6,925 nt of DNA from Candidatus Omnitrophota bacterium. GTDB lineage: Bacteria > Omnitrophota > Omnitrophia > Omnitrophales > Abzuiibacteriaceae. Location: the NCBI GenBank assembly GCA_016206995.1, contig JACQQN010000026.1, positions 1 through 6,925 of the forward strand, read 5' to 3'. A model generated the notes under the pieces. It searched no databases. It saw nothing but the letters and a program-made list of their open reading frames with translations, and was not told the DNA's origin. This document shows, piece by piece, positions 6,625 to 6,925 of the stretch; the stretch's first letter is position 1; every line of letters begins with the position of its first letter. The position numbers and the translations under genes are program-made.

Positions 6625-6925
6625 CATTCTTTTCACGGAACGGCGTGTAAAATTCGCCTTTGATCGGGATCCGCAGCCGTTTGAGAAGGCGCTCAGTCAA
6701 ATCAAGCCGCGCTTTGCAATAAGTGTCTTCACTGGCATCTTTTCCAACTTCAAAACTTCCGCCTCCGATACCGCCCCAGCCGCCGGCCTCACCTTTATTT
6801 TCGAATACATCTCGTAAAACTTCACCTGCTTCTACATTTGGAAGGTTGCTTCGGAGCGAAACGTAAAGTTTCCCTTTGTAACGGCCAGTACAAAAAGACC
6901 AGTGTCTTCCTTTGTATGTCAGAAG
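6608..6925 (-). CDS. DHH-family phosphoesterase, C-terminal DHHA1 part (5' end outside window)
   Basis: Open frame entering from the right edge and ending at TAG (6610-6608), followed at once by an in-frame TAA; 105 residues are visible. They resemble the C-terminal DHHA1 substrate-binding domain of DHH phosphoesterases (NrnA/GdpP/RecJ-like enzymes that hydrolyse nucleotides or short oligonucleotides with divalent metal). The supporting features are a YVSLRSN strand (21-27), AGEVLRDVF (33-41) and a glycine-rich EAGGWGGIGGGSF (46-58). In typical members the last motif is GGH followed by AAG; here tryptophan stands where histidine is usual and the alanines are replaced. The tail is basic (EKNGKRYK). 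The catalytic DHH domain would lie upstream, outside the window, so enzyme identity cannot be settled. The gene precedes mgtE by 23 bp and is probably in the same transcript. Confidence 0.72.
   Translation of the reverse strand, partial: LLTYKGRHWSFCTGRYKGKLYVSLRSNLPNVEAGEVLRDVFENKGEAGGWGGIGGGSFEVGKDASEDTYCKARLDLTERLLKRLRIPIKGEFYTPFREKNGKRYK

Noticed and set aside
6598..6631. Reading the inverted repeat as an intrinsic terminator
   Set aside because: On the - strand AGAACACAAAATT follows, with no T run. On the + strand only a short broken T-rich stretch follows, and no + strand gene ends there.
6585..6635. An N-terminal extension of MgtE into the DHH gene
   Set aside because: The frame contains no ATG, GTG or TTG between the chosen ATG and an in-frame TGA at 6635-6633.
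6585..6925. M-box or other Mg2+ riboswitch ahead of mgtE
   Set aside because: Only 23 bp separate the genes and the rest is coding sequence, leaving no room for the M-box fold.

Overview
The window holds five protein-coding genes packed with almost no spacing. One permease gene on the + strand (3-878, probably cut at its 5' end by the window edge) runs tail-to-tail into a block of four genes on the - strand. In transcription order these are the 3' end of a DHH-family phosphoesterase (6925-6608), the magnesium transporter mgtE (6584-5274), the 4-alpha-glucanotransferase malQ (5262-3394) and a large glycoside hydrolase family 57 protein with a DUF3536-type C-terminal part (3397-875). The - strand gaps are 23 bp, 11 bp and a 4-bp ATGA overlap, so the block reads as one operon whose promoter lies beyond position 6925. 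No stretch over 300 bp lacks a gene. I see no RNA gene, mobile element, CRISPR array, attachment site or convincing intrinsic terminator.

The metabolic core is malQ plus GH57. Both lack signal peptides and keep the catalytic residues of their families, so they probably rearrange alpha-1,4-glucans (glycogen or maltodextrin) in the cytoplasm. The ATGA junction suggests coupled translation. MgtE is a complete Mg2+ channel/transporter with its N domain, CBS pair and five-helix pore. The DHH gene lies upstream with its start outside the window. The permease is in the ArsP/YraQ (DUF318, COG0701) family and belongs to another transcription unit.

The only conspicuous non-coding element is a perfect 11-bp inverted repeat with a 5-nt loop at 6598-6624. 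It covers the end of the DHH gene, includes its stop codon, and ends 13 nt before the mgtE start codon, which has no recognisable Shine-Dalgarno sequence.

Organism: a bacterium of moderate to low GC with tight operons. MalQ carries STHDM and NDTG...PY variants that I associate with DPE2-like and PVC-group (chlamydial/Omnitrophota-like) enzymes rather than the E. coli form, and GH57-DUF3536 proteins are common in environmental Gram-negative lineages. An uncultured Gram-negative lineage is a reasonable guess, but this placement is weak and is inference only.

I see mostly ordinary housekeeping and carbohydrate genes. The points worth a second look are the hairpin before mgtE, the uncharacterised GH57-DUF3536 partner of MalQ, and the altered signature motifs in the DHH protein and the permease.
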